DNA of 64,000 nt, taken from positions 1-64,000 of the forward strand of contig LADR01000013.1 of assembly GCA_000961655.1 (NCBI GenBank), given 5' to 3'. Of the stretch, positions 33,057 to 41,709 are shown piece after piece (the stretch's first letter is position 1; each line of letters begins with the position of its first letter). The position numbers were made by a program, and so were the translations under genes. The notes beneath the pieces were generated by a model. That model saw only the letters and a program-made list of their open reading frames with translations. It was not told where the DNA came from and made no database searches. The DNA comes from Desulfatitalea sp. BRH_c12 (GTDB taxonomy: Bacteria; Desulfobacterota; Desulfobacteria; Desulfobacterales; Desulfosarcinaceae).

Positions 33057-34424
33057 GTGGGTAAGGAACGCTTACTGATCATCGAAGATGAAGCCATGTT
33101 GGCCAAGCAGCTCAAATGGTCCTTGGCCGATCATTACGAGATTACCGTTTCCGACGACCCGCGCAAAGCGCGGGCAATGCTCATTTCGGGAGCATTCCCG
33201 GTGGCAACGCTCGATCTTGGCCTGCCCCCTTCGCCGGATAACCCTGTGGAAGGTTTGAAGCTGCTCGAGGAGCTTCCCGGGCTGAGTCCCATGACGCGCG
33301 TGGTCGTGATCACCGGCCACGCGGAACAGGATATTGCCGTGAAAGCGGTATCGATGGGTGCCGTTGATTTTTGTACGAAACCTATAGACTTGAGAATTTT
33401 GCAAATTATTCTGAATCGCAGCTTCCGTATGCAAGCGCTGGAAACGAGCAACCGTCGCCTTCAGAATCAAGCCGACCAGGCGATGTCGCTGCATGGCATG
33501 ATTGGGGTTTCAACCGCCATGCGCGATCTGTTTGCGACCCTTCGCAAGGTCAGCACCAATGACTACCCGGTTCTGATTACCGGCGCATCAGGCACGGGCA
33601 AGGAAATGGCAGCGCATGCCATCCACTGTCTGAGCTCTCGTTGCGGAAAACCCCTGGTCATCATCGATTGCGGCGCTATCCCCGAAAATCTGCTCGAAAG
33701 TGAATTGTTCGGTCATGAAAAGGGCGCGTTTACAGGTGCCGTAGGCAGAAAAACCGGAAAACTCGAACAAGGTGATGGAGGCACTGTTTTTTTGGATAAA
33801 CTCGGTGAGTTGCCGCTCTCCATGCAGGTAAAGCTGCTCCGCTGCCTGCAAGAGGGCACGATCGACCGGGTGGGGGGTGAAAAAACCATTGCCCTGAATA
33901 TCCGCATCGTAGCCGCCACGAATGCCGACCTGCAGCAAGCCGTACGAGAGGGACGTTTCAGGGAGGACCTTTTCTACCGTTTTAACGTCGTGCCAGTCCG
34001 GATGCCTTCTCTGAAAGAGCGCCCCGAAGATATCGTGGTGCTCGCCCAACATTTTCTACATACCGAAGCGTTGGCGTTGAAGCTGGGCCGCCCCTGCTTT
34101 TCGCCGGCCGCACTGGCGACGCTCTCTGCTTACGATTGGCCCGGCAATGTTCGCGAACTCCTCAATTGCATTCGTCGGGCGCTTTCCGTTGCCGAGGGGC
34201 AGATCATAACGCCTGCGCATCTCGACCTGGAGACAACCGCGGCCCACCTGGAACCCTCTGTCAACAAGTTCATGACGCTTCAACAGGCGCGCGAGCAGGC
34301 CGAAAGCCGCTGCATCCGGCAGGCTCTGCTGCTCACCGGCAACAACATCAGTCAGGCCGCCAAATTGATCGAAATCAGTCGGCCAACATTGCATGATTTG
34401 CTTAAAAAACATGGGCTTAACTGA
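33057..34424 (+). CDS. prsR: PEP-CTERM-system response regulator PrsR (sigma-54 activator) with altered Walker B
   Basis: 455 residues from the GTG at 33057 (GGAG eight bases ahead); the frame is open to a GTG at 32991. Receiver domain: LLIIEDEAML, phospho-acceptor Asp in ATLDLGLPPSPDNP (the LDLGLPPxPD pattern is specific to PrsR-type regulators), VVVITGH, KPIDLRI. AAA+ domain: Walker A GASGTGKE, GAFTGA loop (HEKGAFTGAVGR), REDLFYRFNVVPVRMP (arginine finger region), GNVREL. HTH at the end: NNISQAAKLIEISRPTLHDL. Oddity: Walker B reads GTVFLDKLGELP, with Lys where the catalytic Glu of DE is normal, so ATP hydrolysis may be lost. No PrsK kinase gene is in the window. Converges on the CPBP protease gene. 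Confidence 0.88.
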   Translation: MGKERLLIIEDEAMLAKQLKWSLADHYEITVSDDPRKARAMLISGAFPVATLDLGLPPSPDNPVEGLKLLEELPGLSPMTRVVVITGHAEQDIAVKAVSMGAVDFCTKPIDLRILQIILNRSFRMQALETSNRRLQNQADQAMSLHGMIGVSTAMRDLFATLRKVSTNDYPVLITGASGTGKEMAAHAIHCLSSRCGKPLVIIDCGAIPENLLESELFGHEKGAFTGAVGRKTGKLEQGDGGTVFLDKLGELPLSMQVKLLRCLQEGTIDRVGGEKTIALNIRIVAATNADLQQAVREGRFREDLFYRFNVVPVRMPSLKERPEDIVVLAQHFLHTEALALKLGRPCFSPAALATLSAYDWPGNVRELLNCIRRALSVAEGQIITPAHLDLETTAAHLEPSVNKFMTLQQAREQAESRCIRQALLLTGNNISQAAKLIEISRPTLHDLLKKHGLN

Positions 34425-34430
34425 TTTTAC

Positions 34431-34457
34431 GCAAAAAAGCCCCGGATACCGGGGCTT
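34431..34457 (-). terminator. Rho-independent terminator
   Basis: A perfect 9-bp stem, AAGCCCCGG-ATA-CCGGGGCTT (34437-34457), followed on the minus strand by TTTTTT (34431-34436). It ends the minus-strand transcript carrying the CPBP protease and sorting-tail remnant; on the plus strand it sits 12 bases after the prsR stop but lacks a U tract. Confidence 0.8.
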
Positions 34458-34486
34458 CTCGCAGGTCGTGTTGAAAGCGTAGGGTA

Positions 34487-34627
34487 TTATCCCTTTTTAC
34501 GGAACCACTTGCGGTTAACCGCCACCAAACCCAGCAGTCCCGTTCCGACAGGAGCAGCGTGCCCGGTTCCGGGAACGGGCGGAGCATTGCCGTCGGCATA
34601 GTCCAGGGGCAAAGTGGATGTTAGCAA
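34487..34627 (-). pseudogene. Decayed PEP-CTERM sorting signal, in frame after the CPBP stop codon
   Basis: Immediately after the TAG of the CPBP protease the same frame stays open for 46 codons and ends GTGLLGLVAVNRKWFRKKG before TAA, then the terminator. The tail has the hydrophobic helix and basic end of a PEP-CTERM signal. The expected motif appears in the +1 frame just before: PFPEPGTLLL (34552-34581), while the reference frame reads PVPGTGHAAPV. One extra base before and one missing base after this segment would restore PVPEPGTLLLSGTGLLGLVAV. So this looks like a PEP-CTERM C-terminus with two compensating frameshifts and no N-terminal domain. Confidence 0.6.
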
Positions 34628-35326
34628 CTACCAAAACCGCCAACTCTCGGTGGCGATCACGTAAATGCCCAAGCCCAGGTTGGTTACACCGTGAGCCAGA
34701 ATGGCGCCTTTGAGACTTTTTTGCTTAATGACAAGGAGCGCATAGACAACGCCCGCGAGCATGCCCTCGATGATCTGATGATGTTCCAGGCCAAACAGGA
34801 TGACAACGGTTGAAAAGGAAAACCAGGTAAAGGTGCCCAGCGCCACATCGCGGAAATTGGGATGGATCGCGTAACGCAAGATGAACGAGCGCCAAAACAA
34901 CTCTTCCATAATCGGTACGATGATAGCTGCGCCCACAATCCGCACGGCAATCAGTGCGAGCACCGCGCCGCCGGACCATCCGAAAGCATGCGGATCGAAC
35001 CCTTTGGGCTCACCTATCTTGGGTGTATAGGGCTCGAGTCCGATCCAGAAAAACAGGACGATCAGGCCGGCGGCGATGGCCGTAAGATAGCCAGCCGTTG
35101 ATAATCCCGGGGCAATGTCCCGCGCATAAACCGGCCACCACCAGAACAGCAGTGCGCCGACGGCAATCGTCTTACCAATATAAAACAGGTGCGCAGACTG
35201 GGGAAAATAGGTACCTGCGGCGGTGAGGGCAATGAAAATCGCAAAGGGTGCGGCATAGGGAACCCAGTGTTTACCCGTGGATATCCGGATGGCTTGCGTG
35301 AGGCCTGCGCTTTGGTCGCGTTGCAT
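34628..35326 (-). CDS. CPBP (CAAX-type) intramembrane protease, PEP-CTERM-associated type
   Basis: 232 residues from ATG 35326 (AAGGA six bases ahead; the ATG at 35332 overlaps that site). Seven or eight membrane helices. Glutamic intramembrane protease motifs in order: PIMEELFWRSFILR (EE-x3-R), LFGLEHHQ (F-x3-H) and AHGVTN (H-x3-N). The sequence WRSFILRYAIHPNFRDVALG and the ending ATESWRFW resemble the CAAX-prenyl-protease-related family found in exosortase/PEP-CTERM species, also seen fused in exosortase E. The gene lies between a PrsR-type regulator and a PEP-CTERM-like tail, which supports a role in processing sorted surface proteins (inference). An upstream small ORF overlaps its start. 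Confidence 0.85.
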   Translation of the reverse strand: MQRDQSAGLTQAIRISTGKHWVPYAAPFAIFIALTAAGTYFPQSAHLFYIGKTIAVGALLFWWWPVYARDIAPGLSTAGYLTAIAAGLIVLFFWIGLEPYTPKIGEPKGFDPHAFGWSGGAVLALIAVRIVGAAIIVPIMEELFWRSFILRYAIHPNFRDVALGTFTWFSFSTVVILFGLEHHQIIEGMLAGVVYALLVIKQKSLKGAILAHGVTNLGLGIYVIATESWRFW

Positions 35327-35399
35327 TTTCATTCCTTTCTGAAGTGGTCGACAACAGCAGTATTGCATTGAGCGCGTAAACGGCCTTGCGCATCCGCAT
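35271..35399 (-). CDS. Possible 42-residue leader ORF overlapping the CPBP start
   Basis: ATG at 35399 has a strong ribosome site (GAGGAG seven bases ahead), better than that of the CPBP gene. It encodes MRMRKAVYALNAILLLSTTS then a basic polar tail, ending TAA at 35271, in another frame and overlapping the CPBP start by about 55 bases. It could be a translated leader that couples or limits CPBP translation, or a chance frame. Confidence 0.35.
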   Translation of the reverse strand: MRMRKAVYALNAILLLSTTSERNENATRPKRRPHASHPDIHG

Positions 35400-35474
35400 T
35401 TTTTCTCCTCGCGGGCGATAGTGAGTTAGACCTGTTGTTCATGCATCCAAAGCGTGGCCCAACCCCGTTCAGAC

Positions 35475-38400
35475 TCAATGCAGCGGCCGCCCTGCTGTCA
35501 TTCGCGTATGCATGCGCTCGGCCCGCAGGCAGAAGGCTTCCAACTTGGCATGGATCAGTTGTGGAAAAGGCGACCCGTCACTTTCGATGGCCAGGAAGGG
35601 TAAGTCGTGTACATCGCTCAACACGCTGCGCAAGCTTTCATTGCCAGGTTCGCTGGCCAGTTTGTTTTCGCTCTGCATGACTTCGTTCAAAATCGATTCC
35701 GCCAGGCGGTTGGGCATGCAGCCGAACGGACCAATGGCAATGACGCCGCAGGCATGCGAAACGACCTCTTTCAAGGAACTGCCGACGGTCAGGATCGCTT
35801 CGCCGCCCAGGTGCGGAGAAATATAGGGCCGGGCTGCATCGATCACCTCTTCGATATCGAGCATCCCGGCATGCACCAATCCGGAGCGCGCCAGGATTTT
35901 TTTGATGCGGCGTTCGTCCCGGCGCATGAAGAAATATTTGATGCGCGCCCCGATCATGCCACGCCATCCCGGTCGTTCGTGGCCGTTCAGCCCCTTGGTG
36001 AAGGTGTAGTCGGAATACAGTATCCATTCGGCGACCGGCGCGCACATCGTGGCAAATCCTTTTTCGGCCAACTGCTCGGTCAAGTACTGCCGCGAAAGAC
36101 CGTCACGCCGGACAAATATTTCTCCCATCAAGGAGATGACCGGCACCTTCTCGACCGGGCGCTTAAGAGGGATGGCTGCTAAAACATCCGCAAAAGCGGT
36201 CAATGTCTCTTCCAGTTGCGCGAGACCACCGGTCCGCAGGGTGTCCAGTACCGATTGAAACCTTGCATTAAACAGATCAAGGGCGCTTTCGCGGTCTGCG
36301 GCATTGGCCAGCAGCATCGATCGAATGTCTTCGAGGATATCGGAAAGCAGTATGCCCCACCAGCCCCGGCGATGCAGGCCCGTGGGCAGGCCGTCATACC
36401 CATTGTCCGAAGACAGCGAGAACATGGCCACATTCGGAATCCGGAGTTTGCGCACCAGGTCTTCCATAAAGATGTAGTATTGCCCGAAGCGGCAGGGACC
36501 CGAACCGGTCGGCATAAAGTAGATCACCACTTCGTCGGGCCGCTTATGATGATGGACATAGTTGAGCAGCGTGCCTGTGGTGAGAATCAGCGGCAGGCAC
36601 TCTTTGCAGGACGTGTTGCCGCGGCCCAGCTTGAGAATGGCTTCATTGCTGGGCTCGTGGGCGTATGCATGGAAGCCCGCATTTTCGAAAACCGCGGCCA
36701 TGATGCGGACGGCCAGTTCGCCCATGGCCGGAAAAAGCAATGTGACGCGGGGGTCTGTGTAGGGCAGGGTGCGGCCCTGGGAATCAACCACCGAAAACAG
36801 ACCGTCGCTGACGACCGTTCGGGCAGGCTGGTAGCCGCCCGGACCCGGTTCGATCCGGATTTTATCCCCCAATTGGCGATACGATTGCACGATGTCCAGA
36901 AAAGCCTCAATACGGGTCTCCAGGCCGGCATCGGCGGTGTGGCTGTCCAGTTCAAGCGTCAAAGAAGGCTTGCGCCCCATCAGATCCCTGAAATAGCCGA
37001 TCAGGAACGAGTCCGGGCCGCAGGAAAAGTTGGTGATGTAGGTGGCGAAGAGTTGGGGATGGGGCTTGACCTTGCGGGCTGCCGCAATGATGCGTTGCCC
37101 CATGCCCCAATACATATGGCGTTTGGCGCGTTGTTTGGAGAGGTCGAGAAAATCCAATGGGATGACAAGAATGCCGCGCGACGCGAATTTATGGGGGATG
37201 CCTTTGTGGGCCTCTTCCACAAACCCATTGTACGGACGGGCAAACAGAACCACGCCGATTTTTTGCGGGTCTTTTTCCAACTCGGCCAGGGTCTGTGCAC
37301 CGATGGCCCGCATTTCGTCCAGGCAGGCTTGCATGACCGCCTCGGCGCGGGCAAAGGCTTCTTGGGCGCTTTTTCGGCTGAACCCCAGTTGCAGGGCAGT
37401 ATCCACCAGTGGCTGACGGGCCCCGTCCAGCCCATCGGCCAGGTCGATCATGGGGGTGAAAATGCGTGTGCCCTTTTGATCGAGCGCCTTTAAGCGGGAC
37501 CTGAAGGTGGACTGCAGATAAAACGTCTCTCCCTGAACCAGTGGACACACCTGCGCGTTGTGGTCGCCGTTGAGGGCGGGCACCGCCTTGAAATGGGGCA
37601 GGAAAAGCAGTTCCGGCGCATCCTCTTTGGAGATAAGGTTATGGAAGAAACCGTGCGCCAGTTCGGCCGGGTAGCAAAAAGGGGCATTGCGCTGATCGAT
37701 GCCCGCAGGGTCGGCTTCTTGCGGCAACACCGGCGCATATCCCAAGTTGCTGAAAAAGTGGGCATACAGGGGAAAATACGTGTGCACCAGGAAACTGCGG
37801 TTCAGCCCCACGCGGCCGCGGTACCGCGGGCTGGCCGGATCGAGGGCCGGCGGCGCGTATTTGCCGAAGATCAACTGCTGGCGCACGCGCACCAAGTCAA
37901 GTTTGGCAATATCGAAACGCTGGTTGCGGCGCAGATTGTCATAACGATTGCAGGCCCCGCCGAAGGGATAGACCTCGCCTTCAATGGTGATGCGCGCAAT
38001 CAGGCAGCGGCGGTCGCATTTTTCGGCGCCGCCTTTGCAGATAAACGATTGGCCGTAGGCCGTTTCGCGGTCGGCCAGAATGGCCAAATCGAAATGGCCG
38101 GGCTGCATCAAACCATTGGCCAGGCGTTTTTGCACCTCCAGGGCCGCGCCGAAGGCACCCATCAGTCCGGGTTCGGGCGGCACGATGATCGGTTTGCCGG
38201 TCAACGCCGCCATGGCCAGCGGCACAGCCGCGTTGTAGCAGACCCCGCCCTGCATGAAAATTTTACGGCCCATCGGACGGTTGCCTTTGACCCGGTTGTT
38301 GTAATTCATGCATATCGAATAGACCAGGCCAGCCAGGATATCCGCGTGGGCGGCCCCGTCATGGATGGCATTTTTGATGTCCGACGAAATAAAGGCGGCG

Positions 38401-39836
38401 CACTGGTCGTTGAAATTGGGGGGCCGTTGGGCGGCCAGCGCTACGGAGGCGATGTTTTCCATTGGCACCCCGAGGGTTTCCAGGGCTGATTCTTCCAGGA
38501 ACGAACCGGTTCCGGCCGAGCAGGCTTCGTTCATGGCGTAGTCGGACGGCACCCCGTTGGTGATGTAGGTGTATTTGGCATCTTGGCCGCCGATTTCGAA
38601 AATCGTGTCCACATCCGGGTCGAAGTAGACCGACGCCGTGGCGTGCGCGATGATCTCGTTGATCACCCCCTCGGTCAAGGCATGCAGGCCCGCGATCTGG
38701 CGTCCCGACCCGCAAACGCCCAGACCGACGATGGTCACTCGCGCGGGGTCGACCTGGCTGCGCATCTGTTCGAGTATGGCACGGTAGCATTGGCGCGAGG
38801 CACCCACCGGGTCGCCGTTGGTGCGCAGGTAGATGGAGGCCAGCAGGGCATTGTCCTTCTGGCGGATCAAAACCGCCTTGGTGGTGGTCGAGCCCACGTC
38901 CAGCCCGAGCAGGCAGACATCTGCCTCGCAAACGGTATCGCGGCGCATACTCTTGAAGGTGACCTGGTCTTCGAATTGCCGCAGGGGTGCTAGCACATCG
39001 AATCGGTTGCGCTGCGCCACAAAAAGCCGCTCTATGCCCGGAAACGGGTGGGGAGGATTGTCCATGGCCCACAAGGCTGCTCCAAGAGCCTCGAAGTAGG
39101 GCGCTTCATCAGGGATGATCAATCCTGGAATGGCTTGGCGCAGGTAGCGCACCATCATCTGGTTGCGGGCGGTGCCGCCGACTAGCATCAGATTGCGGCG
39201 TTCTACTTTTTTCAGCAACTCCAAAATCTTGTTGGCCATCATCTGGCCCAGGCCGGCGGTCACGCGTGCCTTGGGGATGCCCTTGTTGGTGGCATGCGTG
39301 CAGTCCGATTTGCAGAAAACCGAACAGCGGCCGGATACATGATAGGGTTCGGTCTGCTCGGCCCACTGGCCGGCCGTCTCCAGGGAGACATCCATGCGCC
39401 GCAGTTGCTGTAGAAAAAACTCGCCCGTGCCGGCGGCGCATTTGTTGCCGGTGATCACGTTGGCAATGCTGCCTGTCGGGTTGAGCATATAGACCATGAA
39501 CGTTTCGCCGCCGGCCGAAACGATCGCCGGGCAGCCCTTGGCGGGCCGTGTATGGCGGTACGCGAATTCAATGGCTTCGGGTTCAGGGATGGCGGCGATG
39601 TTGAGAAAATCGCGGAACTTGCGTCCGGTAGCCGCTATAGTGTCGACGGAAGACCAATCCACATCCTGCAGAACGCGGATCAGGGTCTGTTTGGGATTGC
39701 CGTCATGGGGCACGGCGACGTGCCGGACAATGACCGGCCGCTCTATTTTGGCGCCGGTGCGGTCCGCCCGTATTTGAACCAGGGACACCGTTGAGGCGCC
39801 CAGACATACACCAATGGCCGTGACCGGTTTAGTCAT
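35475..39836 (-). CDS. Giant acyl-CoA dehydratase activase-type protein (BadF/BadG/BcrA/BcrD ATPase, DUF2229)
   Basis: 1453 residues from the ATG at 39836 (CGGAGGG site). Two ASKHA ATPase units: residues 1-300 (IGVCLGASTVSLVQI, NKCAAGTGEFFLQQL, LMLVGGTARNQMMV) and residues 320-600 (CLLGLDVGSTTTKAVLI, FEIGGQDAKYTYITNG, NEACSAGTGSFLEE). From residue 620: a Cys-rich segment (CKGGAEKCDRRCL) and DUF2229/HgdB-like parts (FPLYAHFFSNLGYAPVLPQ, FCYPAELAHGFFHNL, FSCGPDSFLIGYFRD, CKECLPLILTTGTLL, GPCRFGQYYIFMEDLV). Known relatives activate 2-hydroxyacyl-CoA dehydratases or benzoyl-CoA reductases by ATP-driven electron transfer through a [4Fe-4S] cluster between two subunits; here activator and dehydratase-like modules share one chain. 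Actual substrate of this long form is not known. Cytosolic; stands alone. Confidence 0.88.
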   Translation of the reverse strand: MTKPVTAIGVCLGASTVSLVQIRADRTGAKIERPVIVRHVAVPHDGNPKQTLIRVLQDVDWSSVDTIAATGRKFRDFLNIAAIPEPEAIEFAYRHTRPAKGCPAIVSAGGETFMVYMLNPTGSIANVITGNKCAAGTGEFFLQQLRRMDVSLETAGQWAEQTEPYHVSGRCSVFCKSDCTHATNKGIPKARVTAGLGQMMANKILELLKKVERRNLMLVGGTARNQMMVRYLRQAIPGLIIPDEAPYFEALGAALWAMDNPPHPFPGIERLFVAQRNRFDVLAPLRQFEDQVTFKSMRRDTVCEADVCLLGLDVGSTTTKAVLIRQKDNALLASIYLRTNGDPVGASRQCYRAILEQMRSQVDPARVTIVGLGVCGSGRQIAGLHALTEGVINEIIAHATASVYFDPDVDTIFEIGGQDAKYTYITNGVPSDYAMNEACSAGTGSFLEESALETLGVPMENIASVALAAQRPPNFNDQCAAFISSDIKNAIHDGAAHADILAGLVYSICMNYNNRVKGNRPMGRKIFMQGGVCYNAAVPLAMAALTGKPIIVPPEPGLMGAFGAALEVQKRLANGLMQPGHFDLAILADRETAYGQSFICKGGAEKCDRRCLIARITIEGEVYPFGGACNRYDNLRRNQRFDIAKLDLVRVRQQLIFGKYAPPALDPASPRYRGRVGLNRSFLVHTYFPLYAHFFSNLGYAPVLPQEADPAGIDQRNAPFCYPAELAHGFFHNLISKEDAPELLFLPHFKAVPALNGDHNAQVCPLVQGETFYLQSTFRSRLKALDQKGTRIFTPMIDLADGLDGARQPLVDTALQLGFSRKSAQEAFARAEAVMQACLDEMRAIGAQTLAELEKDPQKIGVVLFARPYNGFVEEAHKGIPHKFASRGILVIPLDFLDLSKQRAKRHMYWGMGQRIIAAARKVKPHPQLFATYITNFSCGPDSFLIGYFRDLMGRKPSLTLELDSHTADAGLETRIEAFLDIVQSYRQLGDKIRIEPGPGGYQPARTVVSDGLFSVVDSQGRTLPYTDPRVTLLFPAMGELAVRIMAAVFENAGFHAYAHEPSNEAILKLGRGNTSCKECLPLILTTGTLLNYVHHHKRPDEVVIYFMPTGSGPCRFGQYYIFMEDLVRKLRIPNVAMFSLSSDNGYDGLPTGLHRRGWWGILLSDILEDIRSMLLANAADRESALDLFNARFQSVLDTLRTGGLAQLEETLTAFADVLAAIPLKRPVEKVPVISLMGEIFVRRDGLSRQYLTEQLAEKGFATMCAPVAEWILYSDYTFTKGLNGHERPGWRGMIGARIKYFFMRRDERRIKKILARSGLVHAGMLDIEEVIDAARPYISPHLGGEAILTVGSSLKEVVSHACGVIAIGPFGCMPNRLAESILNEVMQSENKLASEPGNESLRSVLSDVHDLPFLAIESDGSPFPQLIHAKLEAFCLRAERMHTRMTAGRPLH

Positions 39837-40532
39837 CAAGCCCTCCGGTCGTGACCGGCAGGAGAGGTTAACCGTCTGCAATCATGCGATGCAATCTTGA
39901 TGTGTCGTCAAAAAGTACCTTTGCCACAGAAAACACTAAGCCGATAGAAGAAGCGACTTTTGGTTAAAATCGTTTTTTCGATGTGCTCTGTGCGCTCTGC
40001 GGTGAAACACAGTCTTTTACGAACCCACCAATTTTCCGTTTCGAATAAAATGCCGGTCGAGACGCGAAACGGAAACGGCCGAAATTTTGGTATCCATTGG
40101 AACGGAGATACGCAGCCCAAACAAGAGGGAGCCTTCCCGTCAGGAACCGGGTGATTTCGACAGCCTTAAGTGCATCTGAAAAGCTTTCGTGCGCTCCCTC
40201 GCGCTCCCTCGGGAAAACTCGATATTATCACACTTGTGCTAAGCTTGAATAAAAATTTTTCGAACCCCAAGATAACCTTGGATGTGATGAAAGCAATGCT
40301 GTGCAACCGCATTGCTGAATTGCGGCATGTACGTCCGGGACATCCTCAGGGACCTGTATGGGAGAGGTGACGGGTAAGATGGTGGAATAGTATTACGGAA
40401 TGTTATGTGAACGCATACTTCGGACTAAGCCGTCGGAAAGTCGCTGCCTGTTTGACCTTCGAAGTTTGCGGGATTCTCCGTGGACATCGTGGAGGGCGGT
40501 CACACGCATTGAAATGACTTTATGGTGACCTT
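39837..40532. other. Intergenic region without a recognised gene
   Basis: 696 bases. Around 39928-40015 lies a degenerate copy of the widespread CCACAGA-AAACAC / GTGCTCTGTGCGCTCTGCGGTG intergenic element. No RNA gene, promoter or hairpin with T-tract was seen in the rest. Confidence 0.4.
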
Positions 40533-41522
40533 TCAACACTCCGACGCAGGCGGAGGGGTATCTTCCTTCTGGCACACCGGTCTCAGCAGCAGATGGCGGA
40601 TATCGGCCAATTGATTGTTGATCATCGACGCTACCCAGAAAAAAGCGAAACCCAGAACCCCTGTGGCCAGATAGGCAAACCCGAGTAATAACGCCACCGG
40701 CCAGGGGTTCAGGCCGCCTCCGGCAGCTTCGATCGACTGGGCCTGGACATCGCTGATCGTTGTCCATGAAAGGACCGCCCCCACCAGACCGGCAGTCAAA
40801 ATCAGCCAGGCGACGGCCGTGTACACCCCACTGGCGTGGCCGTTGAGAGACCGTCGTCGGTGCACATGAGCTTGACCTGCCTTGCGCATTGGTACTGAAC
40901 GGGTTTCATCGGTTTCCGGCGTGGGGCCGGATTCAGCGGCCATGCCGGCGGGTTCGGGCTGGTTTATTTCCGAAATCTCGGAGAGTGTTGCAAGGGATGG
41001 CGCTTCGGGCACGTCAGACATCGACGCGCCCGCCTGCAGATCAGGTGACCTGTCGATCTGCGTCGTCGCGGCGTTTGGTGAAACAGACGCTGTTTCCAAG
41101 GGGGGCGTCTGGATTTCTAAAAAGGTTGGCAGCGATTCAGGAACAGCTTTTTCAGCTTTTTCAGCGGCCTGCCGACGTTGCCACGCTTCCTGACGCTGTC
41201 GCAAGCCTTCGGACACCAAGCGGCGCGCCAAGGCCAGCGTCTGTTCGCGTTGTTTCTCCTTTAGACGATCGCCGGATTTTTGATGCAGCCGCATTTCCAC
41301 GCGACGACGAGCATTTTTGAGGGTATCCTCATGTACCGGACTGGGCTTTTTGATAAGAGGTCCTTGGCTGATCTGCATGTCCGGAGATTTGCCGGTACCA
41401 ATCTTGGCATCAATCTTGGCATCTATCTTGGAATAGATAACACCGCACGCCGGGCATTCCGTAGGGGGCGCAAAGGCATGATCTCTGGGATGGCTCACAT
41501 ATCCGCATTTAGGACACTTCAT
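40533..41522 (-). CDS. Zinc-ribbon protein with two C-terminal membrane helices
   Basis: 329 residues, ATG 41522 with AGAGG ahead. The N-terminus is a zinc ribbon: MKCPKCGYVSH then TECPACGVIY, two CxxC knuckles 21 residues apart. A short tandem KIDAKIDAKI follows, then about 170 residues of charged, low-complexity sequence rich in Glu, Arg, Gln and Pro (cytosolic linker). Near the C-terminus are helices AVAWLILTAGLVGAVLSW and PVALLLGFAYLATGVLGFAF, then NNQLADIRHLLL. The architecture resembles MJ0042-type zinc-finger proteins of Desulfobacterota and Myxococcota; function unknown. Divergent from the LOG-domain gene. Confidence 0.7.
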   Translation of the reverse strand: MKCPKCGYVSHPRDHAFAPPTECPACGVIYSKIDAKIDAKIGTGKSPDMQISQGPLIKKPSPVHEDTLKNARRRVEMRLHQKSGDRLKEKQREQTLALARRLVSEGLRQRQEAWQRRQAAEKAEKAVPESLPTFLEIQTPPLETASVSPNAATTQIDRSPDLQAGASMSDVPEAPSLATLSEISEINQPEPAGMAAESGPTPETDETRSVPMRKAGQAHVHRRRSLNGHASGVYTAVAWLILTAGLVGAVLSWTTISDVQAQSIEAAGGGLNPWPVALLLGFAYLATGVLGFAFFWVASMINNQLADIRHLLLRPVCQKEDTPPPASEC

Positions 41523-41709
41523 TGTTCAGCCTCTTACTTGTATTTAAGGGTTTTCTACAGTCCTTTACAAATCTTCTACAAAAAACATGCCATCAATAAA
41601 ACGTTGAATTCAGGCATGCATTCCCGCATACTGGTGCGAAATTTCCAGGCAGTGACGCGATGCGGTGACAATTATCGGCATCGCGCTTTAAAAATTTTAA
41701 GGAGCGGGC

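Noticed and set aside
34431-34457. Use of the same hairpin as a plus-strand terminator for prsR
   Set aside because: Stem is suitable but there is no U tract on that strand, so only the minus-strand use is called.
36216-37493. 425-codon plus-strand ORF opposite the CoA-activase gene
   Set aside because: Antisense shadow; the opposite strand encodes well-conserved motifs throughout.
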